From positions 1 through 64,000 of the forward strand of contig NZ_WHSB02000019.1 of the NCBI RefSeq assembly GCF_010994755.1: a stretch of 64,000 nucleotides of DNA, given 5' to 3'. Origin of the DNA: Shinella lacus. GTDB taxonomy: Bacteria; Pseudomonadota; Alphaproteobacteria; Rhizobiales; Rhizobiaceae. Under the pieces are notes generated by a model. It saw nothing but the letters and a program-made list of their open reading frames with translations. It had not been told where the DNA came from and ran no database searches. This document shows positions 7,789 to 18,587 of the stretch, piece after piece; position 1 is the first letter of the stretch; the number at the start of each line of letters is the position of its first letter. Position numbers and translations under genes: made by a program.

Positions 7789-8562
7789 ATGTTGCCTGAT
7801 CGCGCCTTTTTCGACCGCCTTGCCGATGCTGCGGCCAAGGAGACCCTGCCGCGCTTTCGCGTCGGCGCCGATGTCGTCAACAAGGAGGCCGCCGGCTTCG
7901 ATCCGGTGACGGAAGGCGACCGCGCCGCCGAGACGGCGATCCGCGCGCTGATCGAGGCGCATTTTCCCGAGCATGGCATCCTGGGCGAGGAGCATGGCTC
8001 GGTCGGGCTCGACCGGGAATATGTCTGGGTCATCGACCCGATCGACGGCACGCGCGCCTTCATTTCCGGCGTGCCCGTCTGGGGCACGCTGATCGGCCTT
8101 TATCGCAACGGCGAGGCGGTGATGGGCCTCATCGACCAGCCCTTCACCGGCGAGCGCTATTTCGCGGATGGCAAGATCTCGCACTATGCAGGCCCGGACG
8201 GCAGCAAGGTGCTTTCGACGCGTCCGTGCGAAAAGCTGTCGGATGCGATCCTGTTCACCACCTCGCCGCATCTCTTCACGGACACCCGCAAGACGCGGTT
8301 CGAGGCGGTGCAGGACAAGGTGCGGCTGTTTCGTTATGGCGTCGATTGTTACGCCTATGCGCTGCTCGCGGCCGGTCATGTCGACCTCGTCGTCGAATGC
8401 GGGCTGAAGCCCTATGACGTCGGCGGGTTGATCTCGGTCATCGAGCAGGCGGGCGGTATCATCACGGCGTGGGATGGCGGTCCGGCGGAAATGGGCGGCG
8501 AGATCATCGCGGCCGGCAGTCGCAAGGTCTATGATGAGGCGATGGCGCTTCTGAAGGCCTGA
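7789..8562 (+). CDS. hisN: Histidinol-phosphatase, inositol-monophosphatase family
   Basis: A 257-aa IMPase-fold phosphatase. The metal-site motifs are visible: GEEHG (first Glu), DPIDGTRAF (the WVIDPIDGT signature, Asp-Pro-Ile-Asp-Gly-Thr) and the C-terminal KPYDVGG. The match to the rhizobial histidinol-phosphatase branch (HisN), with ISGVPVWGTLIGL after the signature, is better than to SuhB. It would hydrolyse L-histidinol phosphate in histidine biosynthesis. The ATG at 7789 gives the usual family length; a longer TTG-initiated form from 7732 would add 19 residues with no family similarity. Confidence 0.88.
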   Translation: MLPDRAFFDRLADAAAKETLPRFRVGADVVNKEAAGFDPVTEGDRAAETAIRALIEAHFPEHGILGEEHGSVGLDREYVWVIDPIDGTRAFISGVPVWGTLIGLYRNGEAVMGLIDQPFTGERYFADGKISHYAGPDGSKVLSTRPCEKLSDAILFTTSPHLFTDTRKTRFEAVQDKVRLFRYGVDCYAYALLAAGHVDLVVECGLKPYDVGGLISVIEQAGGIITAWDGGPAEMGGEIIAAGSRKVYDEAMALLKA

Positions 8563-8569
8563 TCGAGCT

Positions 8570-9532
8570 TCAGGCGCCGAGGCTGGTGTCTTCGGCGTCG
8601 CTGCCCGGAATGAAGGCCTCGATCGCGGCGAGCGCTTGGGCGCGAAAACGGTCGGCCTCCTGGAACAGTTCGTGTTTGGCGCCGTCGATCTCGATGAGCC
8701 GGGCGGCACGGAAGATGCGCGCGAGATCGCCGATCGCCCGGCGCGGCACCAGCGCATCGGCCGTCGGGCAGAGCAGCAGGGTTGGGATGCGGATGCGCGT
8801 CAGGTGATCCTGGTGCGTCACACGCGCCATGGTGCGCAGCGTCTCGTTCAGCCAGCGCGCGCTTGGCCAACTGATGGAAAGCTCCGGATGTTCGGTGAAG
8901 ATGGCGGCGTTGCGGATGAAGCGACGCTCGTCCGAGGTCACGACATTGCGCGGGAAATCGTGTCCGGGATCGCCCTTGCGGAAAGTATGCTTGCCAAGCC
9001 CGAAAAGCGAGGCGAGCCGGGCGATGACGGTGATCTTGCTCTGGCTCATCGACTGGCCGGCAAGCGCGATGAAGGGGGCGGCGAGCACCATGCGCTCGAT
9101 GCGGTTCTCCAGATAGGGCGCCTGCGAAAGCGCGACCAGCGCTCCGGTCGAATGCGCCACGATGAAGAAGGGCAGGCGGGCGTCCGGCAGCACGATCTTT
9201 TCGAGGAAGAGCGAGAGGTCGGCCTCGTAATCGGCGAAGCGGCCGATATGGCCGGCGCGGTTGCCCTTGATCAGCCGGTCGGAACCCGCCTGGCCGCGCC
9301 AGTCGAAGGTGGCGACCCAGAGGCCGCGGGCGTTGAGGTCGTTGATCGTCTCGAAATATTTCTCGATGCACTCGCTGCGGCCCTGCAGCAGCACGACCGT
9401 GCCCTTGGCCTCGCGCTCCTTCGAGCGGAACACGGCATAGCGGATCTTCACGCCGCCGCGGCCTTCCAGGAAACCCGCAAAATGGTTCTCCGGAACGGGA
9501 TTGTCGGCGGTGGCGTGCAGGATGGAATCCAT
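8570..9532 (-). CDS. Alpha/beta hydrolase, lysophospholipase (PldB)-like
   Basis: A 320-aa alpha/beta-hydrolase. The nucleophile Ser is in VAHSTGALVA, the Asp in CPTADALVPRRA and the catalytic His in AKHELFQE; FDWRGQAGSDR is the lysophospholipase/monoacylglycerol-lipase block. There is no signal peptide, so it is predicted to be cytoplasmic or membrane-associated. The real substrate is unknown. The ATG at 9532 is chosen since the preceding 50 in-frame codons lie in the small-RNA candidate and show no family similarity. It converges with hisN, 7 bases apart. Confidence 0.85.
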   Translation of the reverse strand: MDSILHATADNPVPENHFAGFLEGRGGVKIRYAVFRSKEREAKGTVVLLQGRSECIEKYFETINDLNARGLWVATFDWRGQAGSDRLIKGNRAGHIGRFADYEADLSLFLEKIVLPDARLPFFIVAHSTGALVALSQAPYLENRIERMVLAAPFIALAGQSMSQSKITVIARLASLFGLGKHTFRKGDPGHDFPRNVVTSDERRFIRNAAIFTEHPELSISWPSARWLNETLRTMARVTHQDHLTRIRIPTLLLCPTADALVPRRAIGDLARIFRAARLIEIDGAKHELFQEADRFRAQALAAIEAFIPGSDAEDTSLGA

Positions 9533-9600
9533 GGCGCGGGGCGGGTCTCGGCGGGAATTGCTCCCTGGATGGATAGGCGCTGGGTTTCGTGCCGTCAAAG

Positions 9601-9712
9601 AAAAAAGCCGGATGCATGGGGCAACGGGGGTAGCCCTCATGCAGTCCGGCGCAATTTGACCAGGGAGGAAGGGACGTTGCACCCCGGTCTCAGAAGTTTT
9701 CGCTTCCGATGC
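9601..9712 (-). ncRNA. Candidate anti-SD small RNA upstream of the hydrolase gene
   Basis: On the minus strand: a weak GAAG/CUUC hairpin, then GACCGGGG/CCCUGGUC (8 bp with one G-U; 9658-9665 with 9682-9689) whose loop and 3' arm carry CUUCCUCCCU, then a long terminator stem. The terminator pairs GCCGGA/UCCGGC, UGCAUG/CAUGCA and GGGC/GCCC (9607-9650) and is followed by six U residues. It ends about 70 bases before the hydrolase start codon and no minus-strand gene precedes it. It is therefore either an independent RNA of the rhizobial anti-SD type or an attenuated leader. The 5' end is approximate; the promoter is weak by eye (CTAGAA near 9712-9722). Confidence 0.6.
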
Positions 9713-9813
9713 TGCCGTTCTAGCAAGGTGAAGCTGAATGGTTTCCGAAGCGGGCGTTCATCCGCCGTTCATCTCGAAAATTTCTTCGGCGGGTAATTTT
9801 CGGCCGTGCGGCA

Positions 9814-9847
9814 CCCCTTGAACCGTCGGAAATGCGTTCCCATCTCA
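9814..9847 (+). promoter_or_regulatory. Heat-shock (sigma-32/RpoH) promoter of hsp20
   Basis: CCCCTTGAA at 9814-9822 and CCCATCTC at 9839-9846 are separated by 16 bases, close to the RpoH consensus CTTGAA-N(13-17)-CCCATnT. The start point would be near 9854, giving a leader of about 130 nt before hsp20. Confidence 0.75.
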
Positions 9848-9853
9848 TCGTCA

Positions 9854-9984
9854 CGGGCGCCGAAAGGGTCCGTCGAGGCTTCCGTCGCCAAAGAGGGTCG
9901 GACGCCGGATGAACCGGGCTGCACCTTCCAGAAATCGGGTGCCGCCTTTTATCGATCGCAACCGTTGCTCTGAAGGAGGACACC
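9854..9984 (+). promoter_or_regulatory. ROSE-type RNA thermometer in the hsp20 leader
   Basis: The last hairpin of the leader places UUGCUC (9965-9970) against the ribosome-binding site GGAGGA (9975-9980). Pairing gives C-G, U-A, C-G, a G-G opposition and U-A. The UUGCU anti-SD arm and the G opposite the Shine-Dalgarno are the diagnostic features of ROSE elements, which block translation of rhizobial small heat-shock genes at normal temperature and melt on heating. The upstream part of the leader is GC-rich and could form the accessory hairpins, but I did not fold it fully. Confidence 0.72.
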
Positions 9985-10446
9985 ATGCGTCACGTCGATT
10001 TCTCCCCCCTCTATCGTTCCACCGTCGGCTTCGACCGTCTCTTCACCATGCTCGATAGCCTCGGCCAGCCCGAGCAGGCCCAGACCTATCCGCCCTACAA
10101 CATCGAACGCACCGGCGAAAACACCTACCGCATCACCATGGCGGTTGCCGGTTTCGACGAAAGCGAACTGTCGATCGAGGCGCGCGAACATGCGCTGACG
10201 GTCAAGGGCGAGAAGAAGGACGAAACGGCTGAGGAAAGCCAGTATCTCTACCGCGGCATTGCCAAGCGCGCCTTCGAGCGCCGCTTCCAGCTCGCCGATC
10301 ATGTGGAAGTGCGCGCCGCTTCGCTGAAGAACGGCCTTCTCCACATCGATCTCCTGCGCGACATTCCGGAAGCCGCCAAGCCGCGCCGTATCGAGATTTC
10401 GGCCGTCAACCGCGAAGCCAAGCAGATCGAAGCGCAGACCAACTGA
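9985..10446 (+). CDS. Hsp20 / IbpA-type small heat-shock protein
   Basis: A 153-aa alpha-crystallin-domain protein. The N-terminal arm has the FDRLFTML block of the IbpA class. The crystallin domain runs from about residue 36 ([16 protein letters not shown]) to 135, with [10 protein letters not shown] and the [13 protein letters not shown] strand-turn. It would act as an ATP-independent holdase in cytoplasmic aggregates, passing clients to DnaK/ClpB. The promoter and thermometer upstream imply both transcriptional and translational heat control. A terminator follows at 10475. Confidence 0.95.
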   Translation: MRHVDFSPLYRSTVGFDRLFTMLDSLGQPEQAQTYPPYNIERTGENTYRITMAVAGFDESELSIEAREHALTVKGEKKDETAEESQYLYRGIAKRAFERRFQLADHVEVRAASLKNGLLHIDLLRDIPEAAKPRRIEISAVNREAKQIEAQTN

Positions 10447-10474
10447 TCTTTCGCTTCGTTCGGGAATGAAGAAG

Positions 10475-10502
10475 GGCGGTGCCGCAAGGCACCGCCTTTT
10501 TT
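10475..10502 (+). terminator. Terminator of hsp20
   Basis: A perfect 9-bp stem GGCGGTGCC/GGCACCGCC with a GCAA tetraloop is followed by six T residues, 29 bases after the hsp20 stop codon. Confidence 0.92.
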
Positions 10503-10545
10503 GTTGTCTGTTTTCTTGGTGTGCAAGGCGATCCCCCACCCACCA

Positions 10546-10622
10546 CGTCATCCTCGGGGTCGACCCGAGGATCCACCGGCGTGTTCGGAGGGTGGATGGT
10601 CGGGTCAAGCCCGACCATGACG
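10546..10622. repeat. Rhizobial palindromic intergenic repeat (double hairpin)
   Basis: Two hairpins, ATCCTCGGG/CCCGAGGAT and TGGTCGGG/CCCGACCA, are arranged head to head within outer arms CGTCAT/ATGACG. This GTCATCCTCGGG...CCCGAGGAT pattern is a widespread extragenic palindrome in alphaproteobacteria. It sits between the hsp20 terminator and the 3' end of the threonine aldolase gene. Confidence 0.75.
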
Positions 10623-10668
10623 GAGGAGAGGGCGCGGACTTTTTGTGTCCCAGGGGCTGCCGGGAGTC

Positions 10669-11715
10669 TCAGAGTGCCGAGAGAAAAGTGTCGATGTCCG
10701 ATTCGGTCGTGGCGAAGCTGGTGACGAGGCGGATCAGGGTTTCGTCTTCGTGCATGCTCGCCTTCAGCTCCGGGCCGGCCGGCCAGTCGTAGAAGACGGC
10801 GCCCTTGTCCTTCAGGGCTTTCATCGCATCGTTGCGGATGATGGCGAAGAGTTCGTTCGAGCCCGTCGGCCAGGCGAGGCGGGCCTTTTCGGACGTGCTG
10901 AAACCAGCCGCGAGGCGGGCGGCCATGGCGTTGGAATGGCGGGCGAGCTCCAGCCACAGGCCATCGCGGAAATAGGCGTCGAACTGCGCGGCGATGAAGC
11001 GGGATTTCGAAAAGAGCTGGGCGGAGCGCTTGCGCAGGAAATGCATCTGCTGCGCCTTGGCCGGATCGAAGAGCACCAGCGCCTCGGCGCACCAGCAGCC
11101 GTTCTTCGTGCCGCCGAAGGAGAGCAGGTCAACGCCACGCTTCCAGGTCATTTCCGCCGGCGTCGTGCCGAGATGGGCGAGCGCATTGGCAAAACGGGCG
11201 CCATCCATGTGCAGCGGCAGGCCGGCGTTCTTCGTGACTTCCGAAAGGGCGGCGATCTCGTACAGCGTATAGGCGGTGCCGGCTTCGGTCGCCTGGGTGA
11301 TGGTGACGGCCATCGGCTGGCCGCCATGCACGAAATCGGGTGGGAAACGCGAGATCGCCGCGGCAAGCGAATCGGCCTGCAACTTGCCGGCGGGGCCGTC
11401 GATCGGCACGAGCTTGGCGCCGGTCGCAAAGAATTCCGGGGCGTTGCATTCGTCGACGTTCACATGGGCTTCGCGGTGGCAGAAGACCTGGCCGCCCGGG
11501 CGGTTGAAGCTTGCGAGCGCCAGCGAATTCGCCGCCGTGCCGGTGCCGACGAAGAAGACGGCGACGTCGCGCTCGAAGATTTCGGAAAAGGTCTTTTCCA
11601 CACGCTTGTCGAGATCGCTGGTGCCATAGGCGGAAGCAAAGCCGCCGGCGGCGTCGACGAGGCTTTTTGCGATGTCGGGATGGGCGCCCGCCCAGTTGTC
11701 GGATGCAAAGAACAT
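10669..11715 (-). CDS. ltaE: Low-specificity L-threonine aldolase
   Basis: A 348-aa fold-type I PLP enzyme of the beta-eliminating lyase/threonine aldolase family. It starts with FFASDNWAGAHP. The PLP lysine lies in LLSFGGTKNGCW, and HMDGARFANA holds the cofactor Asp. The reaction is cleavage of L-threonine or allo-threonine to glycine and acetaldehyde. Length matches the alphaproteobacterial branch. It stands alone, with a long gap before the divergent gltB leader. Confidence 0.9.
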   Translation of the reverse strand: MFFASDNWAGAHPDIAKSLVDAAGGFASAYGTSDLDKRVEKTFSEIFERDVAVFFVGTGTAANSLALASFNRPGGQVFCHREAHVNVDECNAPEFFATGAKLVPIDGPAGKLQADSLAAAISRFPPDFVHGGQPMAVTITQATEAGTAYTLYEIAALSEVTKNAGLPLHMDGARFANALAHLGTTPAEMTWKRGVDLLSFGGTKNGCWCAEALVLFDPAKAQQMHFLRKRSAQLFSKSRFIAAQFDAYFRDGLWLELARHSNAMAARLAAGFSTSEKARLAWPTGSNELFAIIRNDAMKALKDKGAVFYDWPAGPELKASMHEDETLIRLVTSFATTESDIDTFLSAL

Positions 11716-11955
11716 GCGGTTTCCAATGCGATTGAGGGCTTCGGGGGGACCATAATGGAGAAATGATGGCGATCAATCGCCGCCGCGCCGCACGAGAGCC
11801 GTTCCTGTGTAAAATGAAAGGAACGGAAACAATGTGCTACGATGTCGTAATTTAATTTCAAGCCCGCGACCGCGCAGGCAATTTTTCTTCATGAGGTGGT
11901 GATTATTTGGCATGATGGCCTTGCAGCGAAGGGTCGTTTCTGGCATAGAGCTTAT

Positions 11956-12123
11956 GAAATAGGACAGTGTTGCTGTCCTATTTCGGTCAAGAGACCGATG
12001 AAGCGTCCCCCGCGACCGCGACGGGACGCCGAAGATGGCGCCGGGCATTGGAGACCCTCTCCGGATGCTGCCCGGCCGTCCGACGGTCCTGGATGATCAT
12101 GCCTGGTCGGCCGTCGTCTTTTT
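11956..12123 (+). promoter_or_regulatory. Structured RNA leader or independent small RNA upstream of gltB
   Basis: Five consecutive perfect inverted repeats lie on this strand: (1) GAAATAGGACAG/CTGTCCTATTTC, 12 bp, loop 5 (11956-11984); (2) CGGTC/GACCG, loop AAGA (11984-11997); (3) CGTCCC/GGGACG (12004-12028); (4) GCCGGGCA/TGCCCGGC enclosing GGAGA/TCTCC (12040-12076); (5) CGACGG/CCGTCG (12081-12116), immediately followed by TCTTTTT. The last has the form of an intrinsic terminator 120 bases before gltB. A TATATAAC sequence at 12139-12146 could be a separate gltB promoter. The element is thus an attenuator or riboswitch, or a free-standing RNA; the 12-bp palindrome could alternatively be a protein operator. 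No known family is recognised. Confidence 0.5.
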
Positions 12124-12243
12124 ACGGTCGGGTCAGGGTTATATAACAGACGCTCGCGTGGCCGGATTGCTGAAAGGCAAACGGTCGCTACGCGGGCGGA
12201 AACGAATGCCCGCACGGTGCCGGGCGCCACAGGAGGAAAGACG

Positions 12244-15200
12244 ATGACGGACATGACGCCATCAAACGGGTTTCGGCAGAGCCACGCGCAGATCACTGCG
12301 ACGGACGCCAAAACGCGTACCTCCAATACCGGCATGCCAAAACGACAGGGCCTCTACGATCCGCGCAACGAACACGATGCCTGCGGCGTCGGCTTTGTCG
12401 CGCACCTGAAGGGCCAGAAGTCGCACCAGATCGTGCAGGACGGGCTGTTCATGCTCGAAAACCTGACGCATCGTGGTGCCGTCGGCGCCGACCCGCTGAT
12501 GGGCGACGGCGCGGGCATCCTCGTGCAGATTCCGGATCGCTTCTTCCGCGAGGAGATGGCCAAGCAGGGCATCACCCTGCCGAAGGCCGGCGAATACGCC
12601 GCCGGCCATATCTTCATGCCGCAGGACGAGACGCTCGTCGAGCATTTCAAGAAGGTCATCGCCGACGTCGTCGCCGAGGAGGGGCAGATCCTGATCGGCT
12701 TCCGCGACGTGCCGGTCGACAATTCTTCGCTGTCCAAGGCGCCGGAAATCGCCGCCACCGAGCCGCGCCATGTGCAGGTGTTTATCGGCGCCGGCCGCGA
12801 TGCCGCGACGAACGGCGAGTTCGAGCGCCGCCTGTTCACCCTGCGCAAGGTGATCTCCAACCGCATCTACGACGAATATGAAGGCGAAGAGAGCAACTTC
12901 TACCCCGTCTCGCTCTCCTCGACGACGATCGTCTACAAGGGCATGTTCCTCGCCTATCAGGTGGGTGCCTATTATAAGGACCTGGCAGACCCGCGCTTCG
13001 AATCGGCCGTCGCCCTCGTGCACCAGCGCTTTTCCACCAACACCTTCCCGTCGTGGAAGCTCGCGCACCCCTACCGCATGGTCGCCCATAATGGCGAGAT
13101 CAACACGCTGCGCGGCAACGTCAACTGGATGGCCGCCCGTCAGGCCTCCGTCTCCTCGCCGCTCTTCGGCGACGACATCACCAAGCTCTGGCCGATCTCG
13201 TACGAGGGCCAGTCGGATACGGCCTGTTTTGACAACGCGCTCGAATTCCTGCTTCGCGGCGGCTACTCGCTCTCCCATGCCGTGATGATGCTGATCCCGG
13301 AAGCCTGGGCCGGTAACCAGCTGATGGGTGCCGAGCGCAAGGCGTTCTACGAGTATCACGCCGCCCTGATGGAGCCGTGGGACGGCCCGGCCGCCGTTGC
13401 CTTCACCGATGGCCGCCAGATTGGTGCGACGCTCGACCGCAACGGCCTGCGTCCGGCCCGCTACCTCGTGACGGATGACGACCGCGTTATCCTCGCCTCC
13501 GAAGCCGGCACGCTGCCGGTCAAGGAAGAGAGCATCGTCAAGAAGTGGCGTCTCCAGCCGGGCAAGATGCTGCTTATCGACATGGAAGAGGGCCGCATCA
13601 TCTCCGACGAGGAGGTGAAGTCCGCGCTCGCCGCCAAGCATCCCTACCGCGAATGGCTGGACAACACCCAGATCATCCTGGAAGACCTCGGTCCGGTCGA
13701 GCCGCGGGCGCTGCGCCGCGACGTGTCGCTGCGTGATCGCCAGCAGGCCTTTGGCTACACCCAGGAGGACACCCGCCTGCTGATGTCGCCGATGGCGACG
13801 ACGGGGCAGGAGGCGATCGGTTCCATGGGCACCGACACGCCGATCTCGGCCATGTCCAGCAAGCGCAAGCTGCTCTACACCTATTTCAAGCAGAATTTTG
13901 CGCAGGTGACGAACCCGCCCATCGACCCGATCCGCGAGGAACTGGTCATGAGCCTCGTCTCCTTCATCGGCCCACGTCCGAACATCCTCGACCATGGCGG
14001 TGCGGCGAAGGCCAAGCGCATGGAAGTACGCCAGCCGATCCTCACCAATGGCGATCTCGAAAAGATCCGCTCGATCGGCCATGTCGAGGACCGTTTCGAC
14101 ACCAAGACGCTGGACTTCACCTATGACGTCTCGCGTGGCGCCGAGGGCCTGCCGGAAATTCTCGACCGGCTCTGTGAGCGCGCCGAAAAGGCCGTCAGCA
14201 GCGGCTACAACATCATCGTGCTGTCCGACCGCCAGATCGGCCCGGACCGCGTGGCGATCCCGGCGTTGCTGGCTACCGCCGCCGTGCACCACCACCTGAT
14301 CCGCAAGGGGCTGCGCACCTCGGTCGGCCTCGTCGTCGAATCCGGTGAGCCGCGCGAAGTGCACCACTTCTGTCTTCTCGCCGGTTACGGCGCGGAAGCG
14401 ATCAACCCGTACCTGGCCTTCGACACGCTCACCGACATGCACAAGCGCGGCGAGTTCCCGAAGGAAGTGGACGCCGAGGAAGTCGTCTACCGCTACATCA
14501 AGGCGATCGGGAAGGGCATCCTGAAGGTCATGTCCAAGATGGGCATCTCGACCTACCAGTCCTATTGCGGCGCGCAGATCTTCGACGCGATCGGCCTGTC
14601 GTCCGAGCTGGTCGACCAGTATTTCTTCGGCACGGCAACGACGATCGAGGGTATCGGCCTCGACCAGATCGCCGAGGAAACCTTCGCACGCCACAAGTCG
14701 GCCTTCGGCCGTGATCCGCTGCTGGCCAACACGCTCGATATTGGCGGCGAATATGCCTACCGCATGCGCGGCGAGGAACACGCCTGGACGCCGGACGTCA
14801 TCGCCTCGCTGCAACATGCGGTGCGCGGCAATGCGGCCGATCGCTACAAGGAATTCGCCGAGCTGGTGAACGCCTCGTCGCTGCGCATGAACACGATCCG
14901 CGGCCTCTTCGCCATCAAGGGCGCGGAAGACGCCGGTCGCACGCCGATCTCCATCGACGAGGTCGAGCCGGCGGTCGATATCGTCAAGCGCTTCTCCACC
15001 GGTGCCATGTCCTTCGGCTCGATTTCCCGCGAGGCACACACCACGCTCGCCGTCGCCATGAACCGGATCGGCGGCAAGTCGAACACCGGCGAGGGCGGCG
15101 AGGAGGCAGACCGCTATTTGCCGCTGCCGGATGGCTCGTCCAACCCCGAGCGTTCGGCGATCAAGCAGATTGCGTCCGGCCGCTTCGGTGTGACCACCGA

Positions 15201-16968
15201 ATATCTGGTCAACGCGGATATGCTGCAGATCAAGGTCGCGCAGGGCGCCAAGCCCGGCGAAGGCGGCCAGCTGCCCGGCCACAAGGTGGATGCGACGGTC
15301 GCGAAAACCCGTCACTCCACCCCGGGCGTCGGCCTCATCTCGCCGCCGCCGCACCACGATATCTACTCGATCGAGGACCTGGCGCAGCTCATCTACGACC
15401 TGAAGAACGTCAACCCGGAAGCCGATATCTCGGTCAAGCTCGTCTCGGAAGTCGGCGTCGGCACGGTTGCCGCCGGTGTCGCCAAGGCGCGCGCGGACCA
15501 TATCACCATCGCCGGCTTCGACGGTGGCACGGGCGCTTCGCCGCTCACCTCGCTGAAGCATGCGGGCTCGCCCTGGGAAATCGGCCTTGCCGAGACGCAC
15601 CAGACGCTCGTGCTCAACAAGCTGCGCTCGCGCATCGCGCTCCAGGTCGATGGCGGCCTGAAGACCGGTCGCGACGTCGTCATTGGCGCGCTTCTGGGCG
15701 CCGACGAGTTCGGCTTTGCCACCGCGCCGCTGATTGCGGCGGGCTGCATCATGATGCGCAAGTGTCATCTCAACACCTGTCCCGTGGGTGTCGCGACGCA
15801 GGATCCGGTTCTTCGCAAGCGCTTCAAGGGTACGCCGGAGCACGTCATCAACTACTTCTTCTTCGTTGCCGAAGAGGTGCGCGAAATCCTGGCCTCGCTC
15901 GGCGTTCGCTCGCTGAACGAGATCATCGGCGCCTCGGAACTGCTCGAGAAGGAGAAGATGATCTCGCACTGGAAGGCCAACGGTCTCGACTTCTCCCGCA
16001 TCTTCCACAAGGTCGATGCGCCGAAGGAAGCGACCTACTGGACCGAGCGGCAGGATCACCCGATCCACGACATCCTCGACCGCAAGCTGATCGAGCAGGC
16101 AAAACCCGCGCTCGAATCGAAGACGCCGGTCGCATTCGAGGTCGATATCAAGAACGTCGACCGTTCGGCGGGCGCGATGCTGTCCGGCGCGGTCGCCAAG
16201 CGCTACGGCTTCAAGGGCCTGAAGGACGACACGATCTCCGTGACGCTCAAGGGCACGGCCGGCCAGTCCTTCGCGGCGTTCCTGGCGCGCGGCGTCACCT
16301 TCGATCTCGTCGGTGCCGGCAATGACTATGTCGGCAAGGGCCTGTCGGGCGGCCGCATCATCGTGCGCCCGCCGACCGGCAGCAAGGCGATCCCGCACGA
16401 GTCGATCATCGTCGGCAACACGGTTCTCTACGGCGCGATTGCCGGCGAGTGCTACTTCAACGGGGTGGCCGGCGAGCGTTTCGCCGTGCGCAACTCCGGT
16501 GCGATTGCCGTCGTCGAGGGCGTGGGCGACCACGGCTGCGAATATATGACGGGCGGCGTGGTCGTCGTCATCGGCCAGACGGGGCGCAACTTCGCGGCCG
16601 GCATGTCGGGCGGCGTCGCCTATGTGCTGGACGAGGAGGGCGATTTCGCCCGCCGCTGCAACATGGCGATGGTGGAGCTCCAGCCGGTGCCGGAAGAGGA
16701 CGACATGCTGGAGAAGCTGCACCATCACGGCGGCGACCTCATGCACAAGGGCATGGTGGACGTTTCGGGCGACATGACGCGCCACGACGAGGAGCGGCTC
16801 TACCAGCTCATCTCCAACCACCTGCATTATACCGGCTCGCCGCGGGCCAAGGAGATCCTCGACCAGTGGGCCGAGTTCCGTCCGAAGTTCCGCAAGGTCA
16901 TGCCGGTCGAGTATCGCCGTGCGCTGGAAGACATGGAACGCATGAAAATGGCGGAGGCGGCCGAGTAA
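12244..16968 (+). CDS. gltB: Glutamate synthase (NADPH), large alpha subunit
   Basis: A 1574-aa GOGAT large subunit. The N-terminal glutaminase domain begins at the catalytic Cys47 (HDACGVGF) after a cleavable propeptide of 46 residues. A central domain, the FMN-binding synthase barrel ([26 protein letters not shown]) and the 3Fe-4S cluster loop [15 protein letters not shown] follow, and the C-terminal beta-helix (GxxGxxYxxGGxV-type repeats) closes it. With GltD it converts glutamine and 2-oxoglutarate to two glutamates. The ATG at 12244 has AGGAGGAAAG just upstream; the preceding leader is structured. Confidence 0.98.
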   Translation: MTDMTPSNGFRQSHAQITATDAKTRTSNTGMPKRQGLYDPRNEHDACGVGFVAHLKGQKSHQIVQDGLFMLENLTHRGAVGADPLMGDGAGILVQIPDRFFREEMAKQGITLPKAGEYAAGHIFMPQDETLVEHFKKVIADVVAEEGQILIGFRDVPVDNSSLSKAPEIAATEPRHVQVFIGAGRDAATNGEFERRLFTLRKVISNRIYDEYEGEESNFYPVSLSSTTIVYKGMFLAYQVGAYYKDLADPRFESAVALVHQRFSTNTFPSWKLAHPYRMVAHNGEINTLRGNVNWMAARQASVSSPLFGDDITKLWPISYEGQSDTACFDNALEFLLRGGYSLSHAVMMLIPEAWAGNQLMGAERKAFYEYHAALMEPWDGPAAVAFTDGRQIGATLDRNGLRPARYLVTDDDRVILASEAGTLPVKEESIVKKWRLQPGKMLLIDMEEGRIISDEEVKSALAAKHPYREWLDNTQIILEDLGPVEPRALRRDVSLRDRQQAFGYTQEDTRLLMSPMATTGQEAIGSMGTDTPISAMSSKRKLLYTYFKQNFAQVTNPPIDPIREELVMSLVSFIGPRPNILDHGGAAKAKRMEVRQPILTNGDLEKIRSIGHVEDRFDTKTLDFTYDVSRGAEGLPEILDRLCERAEKAVSSGYNIIVLSDRQIGPDRVAIPALLATAAVHHHLIRKGLRTSVGLVVESGEPREVHHFCLLAGYGAEAINPYLAFDTLTDMHKRGEFPKEVDAEEVVYRYIKAIGKGILKVMSKMGISTYQSYCGAQIFDAIGLSSELVDQYFFGTATTIEGIGLDQIAEETFARHKSAFGRDPLLANTLDIGGEYAYRMRGEEHAWTPDVIASLQHAVRGNAADRYKEFAELVNASSLRMNTIRGLFAIKGAEDAGRTPISIDEVEPAVDIVKRFSTGAMSFGSISREAHTTLAVAMNRIGGKSNTGEGGEEADRYLPLPDGSSNPERSAIKQIASGRFGVTTEYLVNADMLQIKVAQGAKPGEGGQLPGHKVDATVAKTRHSTPGVGLISPPPHHDIYSIEDLAQLIYDLKNVNPEADISVKLVSEVGVGTVAAGVAKARADHITIAGFDGGTGASPLTSLKHAGSPWEIGLAETHQTLVLNKLRSRIALQVDGGLKTGRDVVIGALLGADEFGFATAPLIAAGCIMMRKCHLNTCPVGVATQDPVLRKRFKGTPEHVINYFFFVAEEVREILASLGVRSLNEIIGASELLEKEKMISHWKANGLDFSRIFHKVDAPKEATYWTERQDHPIHDILDRKLIEQAKPALESKTPVAFEVDIKNVDRSAGAMLSGAVAKRYGFKGLKDDTISVTLKGTAGQSFAAFLARGVTFDLVGAGNDYVGKGLSGGRIIVRPPTGSKAIPHESIIVGNTVLYGAIAGECYFNGVAGERFAVRNSGAIAVVEGVGDHGCEYMTGGVVVVIGQTGRNFAAGMSGGVAYVLDEEGDFARRCNMAMVELQPVPEEDDMLEKLHHHGGDLMHKGMVDVSGDMTRHDEERLYQLISNHLHYTGSPRAKEILDQWAEFRPKFRKVMPVEYRRALEDMERMKMAEAAE

Positions 16969-16988
16969 CCCGGCCGCTGAGACTGCGA

Positions 16989-17014
16989 CCTTCCGGCGTT
17001 GCCGGAGGGTTTTT
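16989..17014 (+). terminator. Intrinsic terminator between gltB and gltD
   Basis: CCTTCCGGC/GCCGGAGGG with a GTT loop is followed by five T residues, 20 bases after the gltB stop and 50 bases before gltD. It would reduce gltD expression relative to gltB, or gltD has its own promoter. Confidence 0.75.
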
Positions 17015-17064
17015 CACGCGCCCGGAAGGCGCTCGTTGAACACGCTTGAGATCAGGATAATACG

Positions 17065-18522
<1,458 letters not shown>

Positions 18523-18538
18523 GGTTTTTGGAACGATG

Positions 18539-18571
18539 AAAGGGCGCGCCGGGAAACCGGCGCGCCCTTTT
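18539..18571. terminator. Strong bidirectional terminator between gltD and an RTX gene
   Basis: A 14-bp perfect stem AAAGGGCGCGCCGG/CCGGCGCGCCCTTT closed by a GAAA tetraloop, with T on one side and A on the other. It serves both convergent genes. Confidence 0.92.
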
Positions 18572-18587
18572 GCTGACTGTTGGGTTC

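Noticed and set aside
12262..16827. A 1521-codon open frame antisense to gltB
   Set aside because: It mirrors the codon structure of gltB, has no family resemblance and is an expected by-product of the GC-rich third positions.
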